A stretch of 44,922 nucleotides of DNA from contig DXXH01000005.1 in NCBI GenBank assembly GCA_019416395.1, forward strand, positions 9,852-54,773, read 5' to 3'. The stretch comes from Clostridiales bacterium. Lineage in GTDB: Bacteria > Bacillota > Clostridia > Oscillospirales > Acutalibacteraceae. Positions 41,723 through 44,922 of this stretch are shown in pieces (the first letter of the stretch is position 1; the number at the start of each line of letters is the position of its first letter). The notes under the pieces are model-generated. The model did not search any database, was not told the origin of the DNA, and saw only the letters and a list, made by a program, of their open reading frames with translations. The position numbers were made by a program, and so were the translations under genes.

Positions 41723-43635
41723 TGCGGAAAAGACCCGGTACCCCCCTGCCCAAGGGCCAGCGGAAAGACGTTTTGGTCCGGCTTTTTAAAATGCTGTTCA
41801 GCTTTTTCCCGGTGATGCTTCCCGTCACCCTCTTCTGCATTCTGCTGAACGCCATCATCAGCTCCGTACCTTCCGTGTTCATGCAGAATATCATCGCCGC
41901 CGTGGAACAGAGCTTTGATACCGGCGACTGGGCTTCCGTCTCCGGCCAGATCATGCGGCTGGTGGGGATCCTGGTGGTGTTCTACGTGCTGAGCCTGATT
42001 GCCGGCACCCTGTACAGCCAGCTGATGGCCATCATCACCCAGGGCTCCCTGGCCAAAATGCGGGAGCGCATGTTCAACGGCATGCAGGACCTGCCCATCA
42101 AGTATTTCGACACCCACAATCACGGCGACGTGATGAGCTATTACACCAACGACATCGATACCCTGCGCCAGATGATCTCCCAGAGTATCCCCCAGCTGCT
42201 CATCTCCTGCGTCACCATCATCACCGTCATGTGCATCATGCTCTACTACAGCCTGTGGCTGACCATCGTGGTGGTGCTGGGTGTGCTGTGCATGGTCCAG
42301 GTGGTCAAGAAGATCGGCGGCCAGTCTTCCAAATACTTTATCCGCCAGCAGCAGGCCATCGGCCGGACGGAAGGCTTTGTGGAAGAAATGATGAACGGCC
42401 AGAAGGTGGTCAAGGTTTTCTGCCACGAAAAAGAGGCCCAGGAAGAATTTGACAAGGTCAACGACGAGCTGTTCTACAACGCCGAGAAGGCCAACCGCTT
42501 CGCCAACATGCTCATGCCCATTCTGAACAACATCGGCAACGTGCTCTATGTGTGCGTGGCCCTGGTAGGCGGCGTGCTTTTGACGGTACACGCTCCCAAC
42601 GTGAGCATTTCCGGCCTGGCCTTCAGCATCAGCATCGTGGTGCCCTTCCTGAACATGACCAAGCAGTTTGCAGGCAGCATCGGCCAGGTGTCCAACCAGC
42701 TGAACCTGGTGATCATGGGCCTTGCCGGTACCCAGCGGATCTTCTCCCTGCTGGACGAGAAGCCGGAAACCGACGAGGGCTATGTGACCCTGGTCAACGC
42801 CAAGGAAGACGGCAACGGCAACCTGACCGAGTGCAAGGAGCGCACCAACGTGTGGGCGTGGAAGCACCCCCATGGGGACGGCACCGTCACCTACACCAAG
42901 CTGGAAGGCGATGTGCGGCTGTATGACGTGGACTTTGGGTACACCCCGGACAAAACCGTGCTGCACAACATCACCCTGTACGCCAAGCCCGGCCAGAAGG
43001 TGGCCTTTGTAGGCTCCACCGGCGCCGGCAAAACCACCATCACCAACTTGATCAACCGGTTCTACGACATTGCTGACGGCAAGATCCGGTACGACGGCAT
43101 CAACATCAACAAGATCAAGAAGGCGGACCTGCGCCGTTCCTTGGGCATGGTGCTTCAGGATACCAACCTGTTCACCGGCACCGTTATGGACAACATTCGG
43201 TACGGCCGTTTGGACGCCACGGACGAAGAGTGCATTGCCGCCGCCAAACTGGCAGGCGCCCACGATTTCATCACCCGTCTGCCTCAAGGGTACGACACGC
43301 CCCTGTCCGGCAACGGCGCCAGCCTGAGCCAGGGCCAGCGGCAGCTGTTGTCCATTGCCCGGGCGGCGGTGGCCGATCCTCCGGTCATGATCCTGGACGA
43401 GGCCACCTCTTCCATCGATACCCGGACGGAATCCATTGTGCAGCGTGGTATGGATGCCCTGATGACAGGCCGCACCGTATTCGTCATCGCCCACCGGCTC
43501 AGCACGGTGCAGAATTCCGACGCCATCATGGTGCTGGACCACGGACGGATTATCGAGCGGGGCACCCACGACGATCTGATCGCCCTTCACGGCACCTATT
43601 ATCAGTTGTACACCGGCGCTTTGGAGCTGGAATAA
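41719..43635 (+). CDS. ABC exporter half-transporter with canonical ATPase site
   Basis: 638 residues: six membrane segments (~25-340) and an ATPase domain with Walker A G-S-T-G-A-G-K-T-T (~433), signature L-S-Q-G-Q (~535), catalytic Glu in V-M-I-L-D-E-A-T-S-S-I-D (~556) and switch His in I-A-H-R-L (~590). A ~45-residue insertion before the ATPase core is common in this clostridial family. It should pair with the preceding half to export drugs, lipids or peptides. AAGGAGG lies 10 bases before the first of two ATG codons; start overlaps the upstream stop (ATGA). Confidence 0.95.
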   Translation: MMRKRPGTPLPKGQRKDVLVRLFKMLFSFFPVMLPVTLFCILLNAIISSVPSVFMQNIIAAVEQSFDTGDWASVSGQIMRLVGILVVFYVLSLIAGTLYSQLMAIITQGSLAKMRERMFNGMQDLPIKYFDTHNHGDVMSYYTNDIDTLRQMISQSIPQLLISCVTIITVMCIMLYYSLWLTIVVVLGVLCMVQVVKKIGGQSSKYFIRQQQAIGRTEGFVEEMMNGQKVVKVFCHEKEAQEEFDKVNDELFYNAEKANRFANMLMPILNNIGNVLYVCVALVGGVLLTVHAPNVSISGLAFSISIVVPFLNMTKQFAGSIGQVSNQLNLVIMGLAGTQRIFSLLDEKPETDEGYVTLVNAKEDGNGNLTECKERTNVWAWKHPHGDGTVTYTKLEGDVRLYDVDFGYTPDKTVLHNITLYAKPGQKVAFVGSTGAGKTTITNLINRFYDIADGKIRYDGININKIKKADLRRSLGMVLQDTNLFTGTVMDNIRYGRLDATDEECIAAAKLAGAHDFITRLPQGYDTPLSGNGASLSQGQRQLLSIARAAVADPPVMILDEATSSIDTRTESIVQRGMDALMTGRTVFVIAHRLSTVQNSDAIMVLDHGRIIERGTHDDLIALHGTYYQLYTGALELE

Positions 43636-43660
43636 AGCCCACAGCAGCACAAAGGCAAAA

Positions 43661-43693
43661 AAAGAACACGGTCCTTTGGGACCGTGTTTTTTT
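43661..43693. terminator. Bidirectional terminator after the ABC exporter operon
   Basis: AACACGGTCC (43665-43674) pairs with GGACCGTGTT (43679-43688) with a TTTG loop, A-run before and a run of seven T after. It serves the exporter operon and the converging HD gene. Confidence 0.9.
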
Positions 43694-43723
43694 GCGCCGT
43701 TTTAAAAAACGGGAAAACGGAGA

Positions 43724-44287
43724 TCACTCCAGCCAGTCTGCCGGCTGGGCCTGCATGGCTTCCAGCACCTGGGCAGCCAATTCCTGGACGGTAATGCCCA
43801 GCATTTCCGCTCCCTGGGAGATCACATCCCGGGAACAGCCGGCGGCGAACTTCTTATCCTTGAACTTCTTCATCACCGACTTCACTTCCATACCTTCAAA
43901 GCCTGTGGGGCGCATCAGGGCCGCCGCCCCGATCAGCCCGGTAAACTCGTCCGCCGCAAACAGATATTTCTCCATCAGGGATTCCGGCTTCACCTGGGAG
44001 CAAATCCCGTATCCGTGGGACACCACCCCGTGGATCACCCCCGGGTCCACGTCCAGCTCCTCTAAAAGTCTCTGGGCTTTTTGGCAGTGCTCTTCGGGCC
44101 ACTGCTCAAAGTCGATATCGTGGAGTATGCCCACTGTCTGCCAATAGGCCTCATTTCCCGGGTCCTGGGTCCTGCTCAAATATCCCAGCACCCAGCCCAC
44201 GGTCTTGGCGTGATGCAGGTGAAACTCTTCTTTATTATACTGCCGCACAAGCTCCAAAGCCTGTTCCGGCGTAGGAATGTAACTCAT
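43724..44287 (-). CDS. HD-domain phosphohydrolase-like protein
   Basis: 187 residues. The metal-binding His-Asp pair is His56-Asp57 in G-I-L-H-D-I-D-F, with an upstream His-His at 25-26 and a later S-H-G-Y-G and A-A-D-E-F. This matches small clostridial HD hydrolases of unknown substrate. It is cytoplasmic. A weak promoter (TATGAT near 44317-44322, poor -35) may precede it. It converges on the ABC exporter operon. Confidence 0.85.
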   Translation of the reverse strand: MSYIPTPEQALELVRQYNKEEFHLHHAKTVGWVLGYLSRTQDPGNEAYWQTVGILHDIDFEQWPEEHCQKAQRLLEELDVDPGVIHGVVSHGYGICSQVKPESLMEKYLFAADEFTGLIGAAALMRPTGFEGMEVKSVMKKFKDKKFAAGCSRDVISQGAEMLGITVQELAAQVLEAMQAQPADWLE

Positions 44288-44363
44288 AATTCCGCCCCCT
44301 GTTGGATTTTCTTTCTATCATACCCCCCAAATCTCCAAAACGCAACCGCTTTCCCCAAGCTGT

Positions 44364-44392
44364 TTGACAAAAAAACAGAGGGACGGTATAAT
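44364..44392 (+). promoter_or_regulatory. Consensus sigma-A promoter of the ZIP transporter gene
   Basis: TTGACA (44364-44369), exactly 17 bases, TATAAT (44387-44392): a perfect match in both hexamers. The start is near 44399, 42 bases before the ATG. A promoter this strong usually needs a repressor; the short leader shows only a GGTTAAAC stretch and no clear operator. Confidence 0.85.
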
Positions 44393-44440
44393 CGGGTTAA
44401 ACAGGCAAACCATCGTCTATTTTGAAACGGGGGGACGAAC

Positions 44441-44922
44441 ATGGGACAGTCCGTACTTTGGGCCGCCGCGGGAACGGGATTCACGTTTTTCATGACCGCG
44501 CTGGGCGCCTCTATGGTATTTTTCTTTCACAAACAGGTGAATCCGGGAGCTCAGCGGATTTTCCTGGGATTCGCCGCCGGGGTAATGATCGCAGCTTCTG
44601 TTTGGAGCCTGCTGATCCCCGCCATTGAAGAGGCAGAGGCCCGGGGAATGGTGGGCTGGATACCGGCGGCCGGCGGATTTGTGTTAGGGGTAGCGTTTCT
44701 CATGGCCTTGGATTTCCTCATGCCCCATTTGCACATTGGGGCGGAACATCCGGAAGGCCGGTCTTCCTCTTGGCGCCGGACTACTCTGTTGATTTTCGCC
44801 GTGACCCTTCACAACATACCGGAAGGCATGGCGGTGGGGTTCACCTTTGCCTTAGCGGCGGAACACGGGGGAGATCCGGCCTTATACACTGGGGCCATGG
44901 CTCTGGCCCTGGGTATGGGGAT
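44441..44922 (+). CDS. ZIP-family divalent metal transporter (3' partial)
   Basis: 160 residues are visible before the window ends. Membrane helices alternate from residue ~8. The hallmark H-N-I-P-E-G motif of ZIP helix 4 is present (T-L-H-N-I-P-E-G-M-A-V-G, ~125-136), and a His-rich stretch (P-H-L-H-I) lies before it. ZIP proteins take up zinc, iron or manganese. A G-rich sequence precedes the ATG at 44441. The C-terminal helices with the second metal motif lie outside the window. Confidence 0.9.
   Translation, partial: MGQSVLWAAAGTGFTFFMTALGASMVFFFHKQVNPGAQRIFLGFAAGVMIAASVWSLLIPAIEEAEARGMVGWIPAAGGFVLGVAFLMALDFLMPHLHIGAEHPEGRSSSWRRTTLLIFAVTLHNIPEGMAVGFTFALAAEHGGDPALYTGAMALALGMG

Overview
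The window reads as a GC-rich, motile, strictly anaerobic Gram-positive of the Clostridia, most like the gut Oscillospiraceae/Ruminococcaceae group. The evidence is a Firmicutes-type flagellar operon (FliY switch protein, FlbD, CheV, CheC/CheD, clostridial gene order), the [FeFe]-hydrogenase maturase HydG, an EFR1-type flavodoxin/ferredoxin, strong AGGAGG-type ribosome binding sites, and sigma-A-like promoters in AT-rich gaps. No species can be named from sequence reading alone. There are no tRNA, rRNA, IS or CRISPR features that I can support.

Left edge (1-1783, + strand): the end of a ComFB-domain protein with a 56-residue tandem repeat, then an EFR1 flavodoxin/ferredoxin gene. Next comes a 123-bp tandem duplication, each copy carrying a bidirectional terminator hairpin.

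Centre (1784-30049, - strand): one long flagellar/chemotaxis operon of 32 genes, read from flgB toward the mcp gene: flgB flgC fliE fliF fliG fliH fliI fliJ fliK flgD flg_new flgE flbD motA motB fliM fliY cheY fliO fliP fliQ fliR flhB flhA fliA flgF flgG cheC cheD cheV, a degenerate EAL-HDOD gene, mcp. It encodes the rod, MS ring, C ring, export gate and ATPase, hook, stator, flagellar sigma factor, and part of chemotaxis. Its probable sigma-A promoter lies at 30276-30304, leaving a leader of about 230 nt. Hairpins sit inside the operon: a terminator-like stem plus a perfect 10-bp GAGA-loop stem between fliJ and fliK, and strong stems on both sides of flgE. fliL, motE(ylxF), flhF, flhG, cheA, cheB, cheR, cheW, flagellin and the late cap/junction genes are not in the window.

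Right part (30690-44922): unrelated housekeeping and export genes. They are hydG (promoter, 27-bp palindrome and leader terminator), a cytoplasmic PF00144 serine hydrolase, a 1002-residue ABC ATPase-FtsX fusion, a small nitroreductase, a MATE transporter, a heterodimeric ABC exporter with one degenerate ATP site, an HD-domain protein and the start of a ZIP metal transporter.

The most unusual item is FliY. It lacks the N-terminal CheY-docking peptide of B. subtilis FliY but carries two tandem copies of a closely similar peptide in a long Pro/Ala/Gln linker between its phosphatase-like and SpoA domains. A ComFB-domain gene at the operon's far end and a degenerate EAL-HDOD gene inside it hint at cyclic-dinucleotide control of motility.
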